This document shows positions 1-9,806 of a DNA stretch of 64,000 nucleotides, one piece after another. The DNA is from Algoriphagus antarcticus (GTDB lineage Bacteria; Bacteroidota; Bacteroidia; Cytophagales; Cyclobacteriaceae), in the NCBI RefSeq assembly GCF_002150685.1, contig NZ_MSSW01000031.1, positions 78,730-142,729 on the forward strand, read 5' to 3'. The notes under the pieces are model-generated. The model worked only from the letters and a program-made list of their open reading frames with translations. It was not told where the DNA came from and ran no database searches. The translations under genes were made by a program, and so were the position numbers. Numbering within the stretch: position 1 is the stretch's first letter; each line of letters opens with the position of its first letter.

Positions 1-1
1 C

Positions 2-1219
2 CAAATGCGAGAACATGCCTACACCCTCAGCAAGCAAAGTTTCTTGAGCAATAAGAAAGTGAAACTGGTGCCTCAATATACTGACGAAGGAGGTTTACTT
101 ATTGGTTTAAATGATATATACGCTGAAGATTCTCTCTGTATGTTATTTCAGTTAGCAGAGGGAAGTGCCAATCCGGAAAAACCGAAAGTAAAACTAAACT
201 GGAGTGTGCTTTGTGATAATTATTGGAAAAACTTAGGGAATGAAGATTTTATATTTGATACTACAAATGATTTGTTAACTAGTGGGGTTATAAAAATTAT
301 TATCCCAAAGGAAGCAACTACAAGCAACACAATTTTACCAGAAAATTTATTGTGGCTTAAAGCGTCTATTCCGAAAGATAGCGATGGGGTTTGCAAACTG
401 CTGGATGTGCAATCAAATGCGGCCATTGCAGTTTTTGATAATCAGGATAACGACCCTTCACACTTGCAAAATGCAAAGCCGTCGGGTTCTATAACCAAAC
501 TGAAAAATGAAATTGGAGCTATTAAAAAAGTAAATCAGCCTTATTCGAGTTTTGGTGGCAAAATGAAAGAAATTGATCAATCCTATTATATGCGGGTAAG
601 TGAGCGGCTTCGTCATAAAGAAAGAAGTATCGCAATTTGGGATTATGAAAGGCTGATTTTACAACATTTCCCGATGGTTCATAAAGTAAAATGCATTAAC
701 CACGCAACTAATTCTTCATTTTATTCTCCTGGAAATGTTTTGATAGTGGTGGTTCCCGACTTAACCAATCGAAATGCTCTTGATCCGTTTAAGCCAAAAG
801 TTGATAAAAACACACTAGACGAGATCTATGCTTTTTTAACACATCAATCTACAGCATGGGCTCAATTTCAGATCATAAACCCTATCTATGAACCTGTGCA
901 AATATCTGTAGATATTAAACTGAAACGGGGCTTTGAATTTAATTACTACGAAAAAATCATCGACCAAAAGCTGCAGCAATTTCTATCACCATGGATAACA
1001 AATTCAAGCAGCGATATCCACTTCGGAGGAAAAGTAACCAAATCAATGGTGGTCAAGTTTTTAGAAGATCTAGAATTTGTTGACTATTTAACTTCCTTTT
1101 CACTATCCAAATTTTCTCCGAGCAATAATGCTTTTGGCAATAACCTAGAAGTTGCCGAAGCATCAAACCCTGCATCCATATTGGTATCAGCTATGCAACA
1201 TATCATTAATAATGAATAG
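2..1219 (+). CDS. Baseplate J-like eCIS protein, C-terminal part (5' end outside window)
   Basis: The reading frame is open to the left edge (the codon before the first ATG at 5 is CAA), so this is the C-terminal ~405 residues of a longer protein. The segment around residues 180-235 (SSFGGK, then YYMRVSERLRHK, then IWDYERLILQHFP and VHKVKCINH) is the pattern I associate with baseplate J/gp47-family proteins of contractile systems (Afp11/Afp12 type), which form the baseplate wedges around the spike. The C-terminal portion is a mixed alpha/beta domain with a conserved-looking GGKVTKS segment. Its position directly before a second baseplate-type gene, a tape-measure gene and an AAA+ gene supports the assignment. 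The exact Afp equivalent is uncertain because the N-terminus is missing. Confidence 0.75.
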   Translation, partial: QMREHAYTLSKQSFLSNKKVKLVPQYTDEGGLLIGLNDIYAEDSLCMLFQLAEGSANPEKPKVKLNWSVLCDNYWKNLGNEDFIFDTTNDLLTSGVIKIIIPKEATTSNTILPENLLWLKASIPKDSDGVCKLLDVQSNAAIAVFDNQDNDPSHLQNAKPSGSITKLKNEIGAIKKVNQPYSSFGGKMKEIDQSYYMRVSERLRHKERSIAIWDYERLILQHFPMVHKVKCINHATNSSFYSPGNVLIVVVPDLTNRNALDPFKPKVDKNTLDEIYAFLTHQSTAWAQFQIINPIYEPVQISVDIKLKRGFEFNYYEKIIDQKLQQFLSPWITNSSSDIHFGGKVTKSMVVKFLEDLEFVDYLTSFSLSKFSPSNNAFGNNLEVAEASNPASILVSAMQHIINNE

Positions 1220-1247
1220 TTCTTGAGTTATGAACCATTCAAGAACT
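1218..1247. other. Hairpin in the gap between two baseplate genes
   Basis: Perfect 9-bp inverted repeat AGTTCTTGA / TCAAGAACT with a 12-nt loop, overlapping the stop codon of the upstream gene. It is followed by A-rich rather than T-rich sequence on the + strand, so it is not a classical terminator; it could be an RNA-processing or stability element. The rest of 1220-1349 shows nothing else recognisable. Confidence 0.3.
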
Positions 1248-1349
1248 CATTGAAAAAACAAAACTGCGTCCCTGATATTTTCCATAGATGTGAAAATTTG
1301 ATGCCCAGAATTTCTAACCAAAATTTCCCTATCTGCACTAAAATAAACC

Positions 1350-4004
1350 ATGAGTGATGTCTTGACAATTTCCTCGAAAAAGCCTGAGCAAAGTGCTTTT
1401 GATTATGAAGCTTTAAGAAAGATTGGAATTAGCCATATTGAAAAAACTGCATCGGCTATTTGGACAGATTATAACATACATGATCCAGGAATTACGATGC
1501 TGGAATTGATGTGTTATGTGATTACCGATTTGAGTTATCGAAGCAATAACAGCATCCCAGACTTACTGGCAACACCGACCGATAGCAAAACCAATATTTT
1601 AAAACATTTCATTTCAGCTGCCCGCATTTTCCCGAATAAACCTGTAACAATTAACGATTACCGTAAGTTGATTATCGATATAGAAGGAGTCAAAAATGCT
1701 TGGTTAATCAAAAAAACAATTCCAATTATTGCAGATATCACGTGTAAAAAGCTTCGTTTTATACCTCCAGTAACCGGAAAATGGGAACCCGTAAATGTGC
1801 AAGGCTTTTACGATGTACTTTTAGAATTTGACACCAACGTTACCAAAGAACAAAAACTAAATATCAAGCAAATTACTCGGGAAGTAGTTCTTGAAAACCG
1901 AAACCTTTGCGAAGACTTTTTGGCAATTGAAGAAGTAACCAACCAACAGTTTAGGCTTTGTATTGAGCTGGAATTAAAACCAGAGGTAGATCCTTTTGAG
2001 GCAGTGGCTCAAATGCTTTTTAATATTCAACTTCATCTAACCCCTTTAATCAAATTTTACTGGCTTAAAAATTTACTGGATCAAGGGTATACCACAGATT
2101 TAATTTTTGAAGGACCACTGCTTACACATGGTTTCATAAAAGAAGAAGAATTAGTCGCGTCCAACCTAAAAACTGAACTTCACCTGTCTGATATTATGCA
2201 ACAAATTTTAAATGTTACAGGCATCAGTAATATTCTAGACATCATTTTTAATGCGACGGATCAGGTTAAAGAAAGTCCTAATAAATGGATCATCCCAGTG
2301 GCATCCGGCAAACAACCAATCCTTAATATTCTTGAATGCAACATTCTGGTATATAAAAATGGCATACCGTTAAGGCCAGATAAAAATGTGATTAAAAATA
2401 GATTCGAGCGGTTGATGAGCGAACACATTATCGGGAATGACAAGGTACGCACCGAAGACATCAGTTTTGCCACCGGAAGCTTTTCAGATACAGGGAATTA
2501 CTTTTCTATACAAAATCATTTCCCTAAAAATTATGGAATAAGCCATTGGGGGTTGCCTTCCGATGCTACTGATGAAAGAAAAGCACAAGCGAGGCAGTTA
2601 CAAGGATACCTGTACTTTTTCGATCAGCAATTGGCAAACTATTTTTCGCAGCTATCGCACCTGCGTAATTTATTTTCAACAGAAGATGAAACGGCTACCT
2701 ATTTCTCCGAGCTGGTTACTAGTTTTAGCCAAGCTGAGGGATTGTTTGCAAATAGTGACAGTATTCGCTCAATCATTCAGATTGCAGCAGAAAATAAAAT
2801 CGATTTTTACAAACGTCGTAATTTATTTTTAGATCACTTACTCTCCAGGTTTTCAGAATCGTTTTTTGATTATGTGAACGTTCTTTACTCCGGCTTTACT
2901 TCAAATACCAAAGATGTAATTAGTCCGGCAGTTATAAATCAGGAAGATATTGTTAAGGATAAAATAAACTTTTTAAAAAACTATCCTGAATATAGTGGCA
3001 AGCGTTTTACAGCCTATCATTATGTCTCTGATCTAACCTGGGATACAGATAATATCAGCGGTTTAGAAAAAAGGCTTAAACGTTTATTGGGATTTGACAA
3101 CATGAACAGGCGCAACCTGATAAATTTATTAACTACTATTCAACACGGTTTTAATGAGTTTAACAATGATCAGTACTGGTTCAGTATTAAGGATTATGGA
3201 AACAATAAAACATTATTGGAGGGAAGGATAAAATACTCTAGCAAAGAGGAGGCGTCATTTGATCTAGAAGATGCATTGACATTAATTTACGACTCGGCAA
3301 ACCTGAGAAGCATTGAAAACGCAGATAGTACCTTTAGTAATCAAGTCTTAAAAGCAGGAGTTGTAATCGGAAGCAGTACAGAAATATATACGACTAAAGA
3401 AGATGCAGATGTCGATCGTTTATTATTAATTACATTGGTTACTGAGACTCGTGCTGAGGAAGGAATGTTTTTGATCGAACATCCTTTGCTTCTTCCCAGC
3501 CCAAGCTTAGAAAAACCTGAATCTCCCCCCGATTCGCCACCATCTTCCCCAATCGAACCTCCAGAATCGCCTTCAAAAGTAACCAAAGATTTTTTTCTGC
3601 CCATTTGTGTAGACGAAAGTTGCAGAGATTGCCAAGATAGGGATCCATATTCCTTCCGCATCAGTGTGATTTTGCCAGCCTATGCTCCTCGTTTTCTTAA
3701 CCTCAGCTTCAGAACATATTGTGAACAAACGATCAGGATGGAATCACCAGCACACACTTTTGTTAAAATTTGTTGGGTAAGTAATGAACAGTTAGTAGAA
3801 TTTCAGGATGCCTATAAAAATTGGCTGACACTAAAAGCCTCCGGTGCACTGGATTCTGATTATGTGAAATTAAATAGGTTCATTGAGATTTTCACTGCCT
3901 TGAAATCCGTGTATCCAGTGGCACGTCTCGAAGATTGTAAAAGTACGGAAGAGCGCACCCTCTTCTTATTAAATCAAAACGCATTAGGAACACTTAAAAC
4001 ATAA
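1350..4004 (+). CDS. Baseplate-type eCIS protein with proline-rich linker
   Basis: A protein of 884 residues. The N-terminal block at residues ~37-63 (IWTDYNIHDPGITMLELM followed by YVITDLSYR) is characteristic of the large Bacteroidota eCIS baseplate protein that follows the gpJ-like gene, in the slot of Afp12. The protein probably contributes to the baseplate wedge. Near residues 711-745 there is an unusual Pro/Glu/Ser linker (repeats of ESPPDSPPSSP type) followed by a cysteine cluster (CVDESCRDC) and a C-terminal domain with ILPAYAPRF and ICWVSNEQL. The linker suggests a flexibly tethered C-terminal domain. Start chosen at the first ATG after the gap; there is no clear Shine-Dalgarno, as usual in Bacteroidota. 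Role is inferred from synteny and motif memory. Confidence 0.7.
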   Translation: MSDVLTISSKKPEQSAFDYEALRKIGISHIEKTASAIWTDYNIHDPGITMLELMCYVITDLSYRSNNSIPDLLATPTDSKTNILKHFISAARIFPNKPVTINDYRKLIIDIEGVKNAWLIKKTIPIIADITCKKLRFIPPVTGKWEPVNVQGFYDVLLEFDTNVTKEQKLNIKQITREVVLENRNLCEDFLAIEEVTNQQFRLCIELELKPEVDPFEAVAQMLFNIQLHLTPLIKFYWLKNLLDQGYTTDLIFEGPLLTHGFIKEEELVASNLKTELHLSDIMQQILNVTGISNILDIIFNATDQVKESPNKWIIPVASGKQPILNILECNILVYKNGIPLRPDKNVIKNRFERLMSEHIIGNDKVRTEDISFATGSFSDTGNYFSIQNHFPKNYGISHWGLPSDATDERKAQARQLQGYLYFFDQQLANYFSQLSHLRNLFSTEDETATYFSELVTSFSQAEGLFANSDSIRSIIQIAAENKIDFYKRRNLFLDHLLSRFSESFFDYVNVLYSGFTSNTKDVISPAVINQEDIVKDKINFLKNYPEYSGKRFTAYHYVSDLTWDTDNISGLEKRLKRLLGFDNMNRRNLINLLTTIQHGFNEFNNDQYWFSIKDYGNNKTLLEGRIKYSSKEEASFDLEDALTLIYDSANLRSIENADSTFSNQVLKAGVVIGSSTEIYTTKEDADVDRLLLITLVTETRAEEGMFLIEHPLLLPSPSLEKPESPPDSPPSSPIEPPESPSKVTKDFFLPICVDESCRDCQDRDPYSFRISVILPAYAPRFLNLSFRTYCEQTIRMESPAHTFVKICWVSNEQLVEFQDAYKNWLTLKASGALDSDYVKLNRFIEIFTALKSVYPVARLEDCKSTEERTLFLLNQNALGTLKT

Positions 4005-4009
4005 AAATC

Positions 4010-6904
4010 ATGGGTAACGTACTAGACAGCATCAGTAAAGACAATACCCGCTTTACTATTTTTGAAAACAACCAGGTATTAACGGCGGATCAATTAAATG
4101 ATTTATTTAATTATCTGGATGTGCAAACCCGGACAACTCGTACCCGGGCAATTGGGGTAGGTATCATATGCGGCCTTGAAATCGGTGTGCTTGAAAACAA
4201 GCGTCTTGTTCTATCAAAAGGTACTGCTATTACTACAGATGGCGACCTCCTTTCATTAGATTTTGATCAGGAGTTTGATCAGTATGAGGTATTTGAAGAC
4301 CTAAATGCAAAGTACCCGTATTTTCAATTAGATACTAATCAACGGATTCCCTTATTCGAACTACGAAACAGTCAGCTGGTTGGCGCCGTGCCCGGGCTAG
4401 AATTGGCGTCGCTAGAAAACACGACTGGCACCACATTTAAAGATTATGTGGGTATACTGTACCTGGAGGATTATGACAATGATCCTGATTTATGCACCGG
4501 AACAGATTGTGATAATAAGGGCATCACTGCGGTTAAAGATATAAAAGTACTATTAGTGCATATAAACAATGTTCGCACGTTGCTACAAAGCATGCCTGCC
4601 ATGAATAAAGACTACTTTAAACTAGAAGATATCTATATCCCGAGAGTAAAAGTGAGTATTGCGATCGATACTTTTAACGAGCTAAATGCCTCATTTAATA
4701 ATGTGCTATCTATAAAAGACGACATTAAAGCTAAGTTGATTAAAGCCTATCAAACATGCCAAACCATCATAGAAGATCAGTTTGATAACGGCGATCCTAC
4801 CACAGGCTGGAGCACTTTGCTCGATCAACATTTTACATCAGGGAGCAGTACATCAAGCCAATATGTTTATGATTTTGCCCGTGATATCAGCTATGCCTAC
4901 AATGAAATGAGGGAAAGCTTATTTTCTGATGATATGCTATGCTGCCCAGATGTGGACTTGTTTCCAAAACACATACTATTAGGCTTGGTTAGGGATGCTA
5001 GTGTGAAAAACCCGATTGTACCTTTCGATATTAGAAATTCAACTCTAATTGATATATCTCCTATAGCATCCACCAATTTTTCTACGCTACTGCAACCAAA
5101 GCTTAGTTTACTTAGAAATATCCGTTTCAATCCCGGCACATTTATAAAAAGATTTAATAAGCGTCACATTGACCTGGAGTACCGCCATCACTTTTATGAA
5201 TCGCCCATTCTAAACATTAACGATGAGGTAAATGAATTTACCAGATTTTGTTTCATGCGATTGCATAGCATGATCACAAACTTCAAAGTTCCGACTGTGG
5301 TCGAAGTCCAAAATTTAGTTAGAGGCCTAAAAATTACCCCAAGTTATTATGAAGATGCGGCATTAGGAGAGCGTAGCATTCCTTTTTATTATCGTGTTAA
5401 CCCCAACTTGCCCATAAATTTATACTGGAATTTTAACGCAAATAATCGCAAAAAAGAAAACCAACTACTATCCTATCACTCAAACACGTATTCTGAAGTT
5501 AACCAAGCAACACTCAACCCATTAAACTTCAACATTTTGAAATATAACTTTTTCAGAATTGAAGGACATATCGGGTTTATTCGGGCCGATGTAGAAGCTG
5601 CATTGAATAAAGTGATTTTAGAAAACAATCTACCTATAAATATACAAGCAGTACAGGTTGAGAAAAAATTGGAGACCATACCGCCTAGGCCCTGGTTTTT
5701 TCCGCATTTATATATGTACGAAAAATCATTAAAAAGTACGTTTATAGACCGTTTGGATCACGCCGATTTGGTAAACGATAATTTGCGAGCCAAAGATCAA
5801 AGCATTCCGGTAACAGAATTTAAAACCGCCAAACAAAACGTGTTAGATAATGCTCGGGATATTGGCGATCCGCAATTTAATTTTATGAGTTACAGATCGG
5901 CAATAACCAATGTAATGAGCGCCACTACCAACGTAAAAGCGCAAACCAGTAAATATGCTTTTTCAAATACTGCCATACCACATGATTTTATTTTAAACGC
6001 AGATATTCTACGTAAAACAGATGTAATTTCGGGAATTTACCAGGAGACGGTGATCAAGAAGAAAACCGGACTGATGCTTGGGAATTTCATGAAAGATAAC
6101 CCGGGTCTAGAACATAACGGGGGTGTAATGAGGGGCGGCACATTTATAATTGTTTACACAGCAGATGACCAACGGGTGGTAGCCGATTTTATGCTTCCTT
6201 ATGCAAGTATTGATAAGGATGTAATTCCCAATCCGCCAGTTTATATGCCGCCTATCCCGTTGCCAACTGGTCCGCCAATTATACCGAGATTCCCGATTGA
6301 AGATATTTTTGAAATTAAACCGCATTACGTGAAAAATTTCGAAGACAAGATTGTTCCCTACGTTAAGGAAATAGATTTTGACACAAAACTAACCAATCGG
6401 TTTAATCCGAAAATTGCGGAAATTGAAAGTAAGTTTGATTTAAAGTTGGCTATTACGAATACTAAAGTGGATGGTATCAGTCCACAAATTGCTGGCTTCG
6501 ATCAACGTCTAAAAGATAATTCTCAATTGTTTAACAGCGTGCTCACTAAGGATTTGCGAAATGTAGCTGTACCTAATATAGGCACTGTTTTCGGTGCCAA
6601 AAACCTGACTAACGAAGTAGAAAATTTCGCCAGAAATCGTAAAATCTTAGAAGAAATGCCATTAGATGCACCGGGACGTGATGTAATAGAAAAAACGGTT
6701 ATAGAATCCGCTAATGATTTAACCGAAAAATTAAACGATCAGGCGGTGTTGGGTGATCAAGCGAATAGCATGGTTGTGAAAAGTATTCTGGCGGATGTAC
6801 ACAGCGGCACCAGCCTGGTACAAAATCTAGATTTAAAAGGCCAGGCTAACACCATAGCAGAACGGGCCAATACCATAAACAGAGGCTTTAAGTTTAACCG
6901 TTAA
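4010..6904 (+). CDS. Large eCIS structural protein of unknown role (fibre-gene position)
   Basis: A protein of 964 residues, starting 5 bases after the previous stop. The N-terminal ~90 residues (NNQVLTADQLNDLFNYLDVQ, then GVGIICGLEIG and LSKGTAITTDGDLLSLDF) form a compact module I recall from other eCIS-linked proteins of Bacteroidota, without a named function. The middle is large mixed structure. Residues ~740-765 are proline-rich (PPVYMPPIPLPTGPPI type), and the last ~190 residues are predicted helical with coiled-coil character. It lies exactly where afp13 (tail fibre) sits in Afp-type loci, between baseplate and tape-measure genes, but I see no fibre-like repeats. It could equally be a baseplate extension. 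Structural role likely; specific role unresolved. Confidence 0.55.
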   Translation: MGNVLDSISKDNTRFTIFENNQVLTADQLNDLFNYLDVQTRTTRTRAIGVGIICGLEIGVLENKRLVLSKGTAITTDGDLLSLDFDQEFDQYEVFEDLNAKYPYFQLDTNQRIPLFELRNSQLVGAVPGLELASLENTTGTTFKDYVGILYLEDYDNDPDLCTGTDCDNKGITAVKDIKVLLVHINNVRTLLQSMPAMNKDYFKLEDIYIPRVKVSIAIDTFNELNASFNNVLSIKDDIKAKLIKAYQTCQTIIEDQFDNGDPTTGWSTLLDQHFTSGSSTSSQYVYDFARDISYAYNEMRESLFSDDMLCCPDVDLFPKHILLGLVRDASVKNPIVPFDIRNSTLIDISPIASTNFSTLLQPKLSLLRNIRFNPGTFIKRFNKRHIDLEYRHHFYESPILNINDEVNEFTRFCFMRLHSMITNFKVPTVVEVQNLVRGLKITPSYYEDAALGERSIPFYYRVNPNLPINLYWNFNANNRKKENQLLSYHSNTYSEVNQATLNPLNFNILKYNFFRIEGHIGFIRADVEAALNKVILENNLPINIQAVQVEKKLETIPPRPWFFPHLYMYEKSLKSTFIDRLDHADLVNDNLRAKDQSIPVTEFKTAKQNVLDNARDIGDPQFNFMSYRSAITNVMSATTNVKAQTSKYAFSNTAIPHDFILNADILRKTDVISGIYQETVIKKKTGLMLGNFMKDNPGLEHNGGVMRGGTFIIVYTADDQRVVADFMLPYASIDKDVIPNPPVYMPPIPLPTGPPIIPRFPIEDIFEIKPHYVKNFEDKIVPYVKEIDFDTKLTNRFNPKIAEIESKFDLKLAITNTKVDGISPQIAGFDQRLKDNSQLFNSVLTKDLRNVAVPNIGTVFGAKNLTNEVENFARNRKILEEMPLDAPGRDVIEKTVIESANDLTEKLNDQAVLGDQANSMVVKSILADVHSGTSLVQNLDLKGQANTIAERANTINRGFKFNR

Positions 6905-6906
6905 CA

Positions 6907-8370
6907 ATGAGTGGCGATGTAATAATCCGCAAGCAAAAGATTAATATCAAGGTGGGTAATAAAAAACTTGCGTTTGACTGCCAGCAAACGATTAATGAGC
7001 AGGTAAGTGATGAATTGGTAAAAATGTACGAACGGATTTTTCCCCAAACCACGCACCCAGACCAGTATATCGCCATTGATTCTATTAAGGTTGACTTGGG
7101 CGTAATTTCTGTTTATGATTTCCAGAACCGTTTTTATCAACTAATAGAGCAACAACTGCTGATTGAATTGCGAAAACAGTTTGAAAAGAGTCCCGAGCTT
7201 ACCACCGTTTCTACTAGTTATACAGAACCGCCATTAGACGCTACGGAAAAAGAGGCTGAAACTATTCAATACAGTTCGGCCAGTGCGCAGGAAAGTGCTG
7301 CCCTAGTTTACTTTTTAGAAAAAGGTTTTTATCCTTGGTGGTATAAAAAAAGCAAAAGGAAAACGCCTGATGAAATTTTAAAAGGATTTGATGAAATACA
7401 ACAAAGCAACTTTTTAATACAGATTTACGCAGCATCTAAAAAGCTCTCCGCTTATCATGAAGTCCAACTTATAAAGCGTCTATCCAATTATTTGAGTAAT
7501 ACAATTTATGAAACCTTACTAATAAGTTTAGTAGAGTTGCAGGCAGATGATCGTATTCGGAATAATTTGTTTTTGCTTTTAAATCAGAAGAACCAAATCA
7601 GCCAATACTTCCATATTCCTGTGAAGATATTTTACCAGGAGTTCATTCGATTTTTTCTTTTAAATCCAGAGCTGGAAAACGGAATCAAATCATTTTTAGC
7701 TAGTTTAAATCAAAGCTTCCCCTTAGCGCCTGAAGATTTAAAACCCCAAGCAAAATTTTTAGAAGGCTTAGATGAACATATACTTTCTATTTTAGAAAAG
7801 AAGTTGGACCCTTTTCCAGAATTACCTGCTAGAGTAAAAAAAAGCAAGTCTATTAATCTTGAAGACCCTGAAGGGATATATATTGAAAATGCTGGTTTGG
7901 TTCTTTTACACCCGTTTTTGCCAGTTTACTTCCAAAATTTAGGTTTAGTAAATGATGCTCGGCAATTTATATCCGAGGAAGCGAAAGTTAAAGCATCCAT
8001 ACTACTATACTATTTGCAAGAAGGCACTGCCGACTATAAAGAATGGGAAATGGCGCTTAATAAAATTTTATGCGGAATAGAAACAACCGAAGTAATTGAA
8101 AGCGAAATAGAACTATCAGAACAAGAAATAAAAGAATCAAAACTGCTTTTGCAAACCGTGGTTGGTTATTGGACAGCCCTGAAGGGCGCCAGTCCAGAAT
8201 CTCTTCAAGAAACTTTCCTTAAACGGGAAGGTAAAATAACTTTTAAAGAAGATTTTTGGTTAATACAAGTAGAAAAAATGGGAGTGGATATACTTTTAGA
8301 GCGCCTGCCATGGGGAATAGGAACTATCAAACTGCCTTGGCTAAAAGAAATAATCTACGTAGAATGGTAA
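6907..8370 (+). CDS. Contractile injection system tape measure protein (CIS_TMP, Afp14-like)
   Basis: A protein of 487 residues starting 2 bases after the previous stop. The N-terminus (IIRKQKINIKV, ELVKMYERIFPQ, IAIDSIKVDLG) and the hallmark at residues ~328-348 (ENAGLVLLHPFLPVYFQNLG) followed by KASILLYYLQEG and LNKILCGIE match the CIS tape-measure family. The family sets sheath/tube length during assembly, on the baseplate. At 487 residues it is short for the family, consistent with a comparatively short particle (inference: length scales with the tape). The stop overlaps the ATPase start (ATGGTAA), implying translational coupling, the same order as afp14-afp15. Confidence 0.88.
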   Translation: MSGDVIIRKQKINIKVGNKKLAFDCQQTINEQVSDELVKMYERIFPQTTHPDQYIAIDSIKVDLGVISVYDFQNRFYQLIEQQLLIELRKQFEKSPELTTVSTSYTEPPLDATEKEAETIQYSSASAQESAALVYFLEKGFYPWWYKKSKRKTPDEILKGFDEIQQSNFLIQIYAASKKLSAYHEVQLIKRLSNYLSNTIYETLLISLVELQADDRIRNNLFLLLNQKNQISQYFHIPVKIFYQEFIRFFLLNPELENGIKSFLASLNQSFPLAPEDLKPQAKFLEGLDEHILSILEKKLDPFPELPARVKKSKSINLEDPEGIYIENAGLVLLHPFLPVYFQNLGLVNDARQFISEEAKVKASILLYYLQEGTADYKEWEMALNKILCGIETTEVIESEIELSEQEIKESKLLLQTVVGYWTALKGASPESLQETFLKREGKITFKEDFWLIQVEKMGVDILLERLPWGIGTIKLPWLKEIIYVEW

Positions 8371-9737
8371 GCGAAATCCCTTCAATAAAAAGAGAAGCAT
8401 ATCACTTAAATGCGCTAGCTCTACTAGATGAAATCAGCTGGTTTGAAACAGTTATTCAGACTCGTCTAAAACTCCACTATAGACAAGAGGCCGAGGTAAA
8501 TTCAATTTTTGAAATCCCTGCACCACAATTACTTAGTGAAGAATCTATTTATGCAGAGTTTGTTAGCTTTTACCAACTGTCTGTTTCTGAGCGCCTAATA
8601 CTCATGTTAGCATTAGTACCACATGTAAGTCCGCAGATATTAGATGTTTTTCTCATCCAAAATTCTACTACCAATCGAGGTTTTACGGAATTTGGTGGCT
8701 TAAAAGGTGCTGCACATAGCGGCTTTATTCCCACAGCAGAAACAGCTTTATTTTTACTTTCAGGCAATGATTTGGGCAAACGTTTTAAAGCCCAGCAATT
8801 ATTTGATGCTGAACATTTATTTAAAATTCACAATATCTTATATCTGGCACCATCTCCCGCCAATGAACCTATTTTTTGCGGTCAGCTTCTAATTAACGAC
8901 GAGTATGTAGATTTATTTACAGCAGGAAAACTTCGTAAGCCGAACTTCAGCATGGATTTTCCGGCTAAAAGAATCACCTCTCCACTTGATTGGCAAGATT
9001 TAGTAGTAGAAGAGCATACCATGGATCAACTAAACGACATCATAATTTGGTTGGAACATGGCAGCAAGTTGATGAATGAGTGGGGAATGAAAAAACAACT
9101 AAAACCGGGTTACAAAGCGCTATTTCATGGCCCTCCCGGAACAGGTAAAACACTTACGGCTGGCCTATTTGGCAAATATGCCGGTTTGGATGTTTACCGG
9201 GTGGATCTTTCTATGGTGGTTTCTAAATACATTGGCGAAACCGAAAAGAATTTAGAAAAGGTTTTCGCAAAGGCTGAACATAAAAATTGGATTTTATTTT
9301 TTGATGAAGCTGATGCCCTCTTTGGAAAGAGAACATCGATTTCGGATGCACATGACAAATATGCCAACCAAGAAATAGCTTACCTCCTCCAACGGCTTGA
9401 AGATTACAACGGCCTGGTAATTTTATCATCCAATATGAGGAGCAACGTGGATGAAGCGTTTGGCCGACGGCTTCAATCTGTTATTCATTTCCCTGTACCA
9501 AAAGCCGAAGGACGTTTAAAATTATGGCGAAATACATTTAGTGATCAATCACAACTAGCAGTCGATTTAGACCTTACGGCCATAGCTGAAAAATATGAAC
9601 TTGCAGGAGGTTCTATTATCAACGTAGTTCGATATGCATCCCTAATGGCAATCAGTCGAAAAGAAAGCGTGATACGCCAGTCTGATATTCTGACCGGAAT
9701 TAGAAAAGAATTGAGAAAAGAAGGAAAAACGGTATAA
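8364..9737 (+). CDS. eCIS AAA+ ATPase (Afp15-like)
   Basis: I chose the ATG at 8364, which overlaps the tape-measure stop by 7 bases and gives 457 residues; the frame is open further upstream, but that part only mirrors the tape-measure gene in another frame and looks non-coding. Residues 1-~210 are a poorly recognisable N-terminal domain. A single AAA+ module follows: Walker A GPPGTGKT at ~256-263, Walker B ILFFDEADALFG near 312-323, sensor-1 region VILSSNM and an arginine-finger candidate in AFGRRL. The family is required for eCIS particle assembly or stability and for cargo loading in some systems. It is the last structural/assembly gene before the cargo block. Confidence 0.9.
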   Translation: MVSEIPSIKREAYHLNALALLDEISWFETVIQTRLKLHYRQEAEVNSIFEIPAPQLLSEESIYAEFVSFYQLSVSERLILMLALVPHVSPQILDVFLIQNSTTNRGFTEFGGLKGAAHSGFIPTAETALFLLSGNDLGKRFKAQQLFDAEHLFKIHNILYLAPSPANEPIFCGQLLINDEYVDLFTAGKLRKPNFSMDFPAKRITSPLDWQDLVVEEHTMDQLNDIIIWLEHGSKLMNEWGMKKQLKPGYKALFHGPPGTGKTLTAGLFGKYAGLDVYRVDLSMVVSKYIGETEKNLEKVFAKAEHKNWILFFDEADALFGKRTSISDAHDKYANQEIAYLLQRLEDYNGLVILSSNMRSNVDEAFGRRLQSVIHFPVPKAEGRLKLWRNTFSDQSQLAVDLDLTAIAEKYELAGGSIINVVRYASLMAISRKESVIRQSDILTGIRKELRKEGKTV

Positions 9738-9806
9738 CAATCTAGCTCCCTCCATTTTTTAATCGGTGTCGAGGGGGATGAACCTTTTCACTAAAAAATC
9801 AATATT

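Noticed and set aside
193..193. HELTH in the DUF4157 domains taken as proof of active proteases
   Set aside because: HExxH is a general feature of DUF4157 and I cannot show a third zinc ligand; listed as a motif only. (Residue position refers to cargo protein A, gene 9807-10991.)
8256..8363. Upstream extension of the AAA+ ATPase frame, adding 36 residues
   Set aside because: It overlaps the well-conserved end of the tape-measure gene in another frame and encodes no family-like sequence; the ATG at 8364 gives the ATGGTAA overlap typical of coupled genes.
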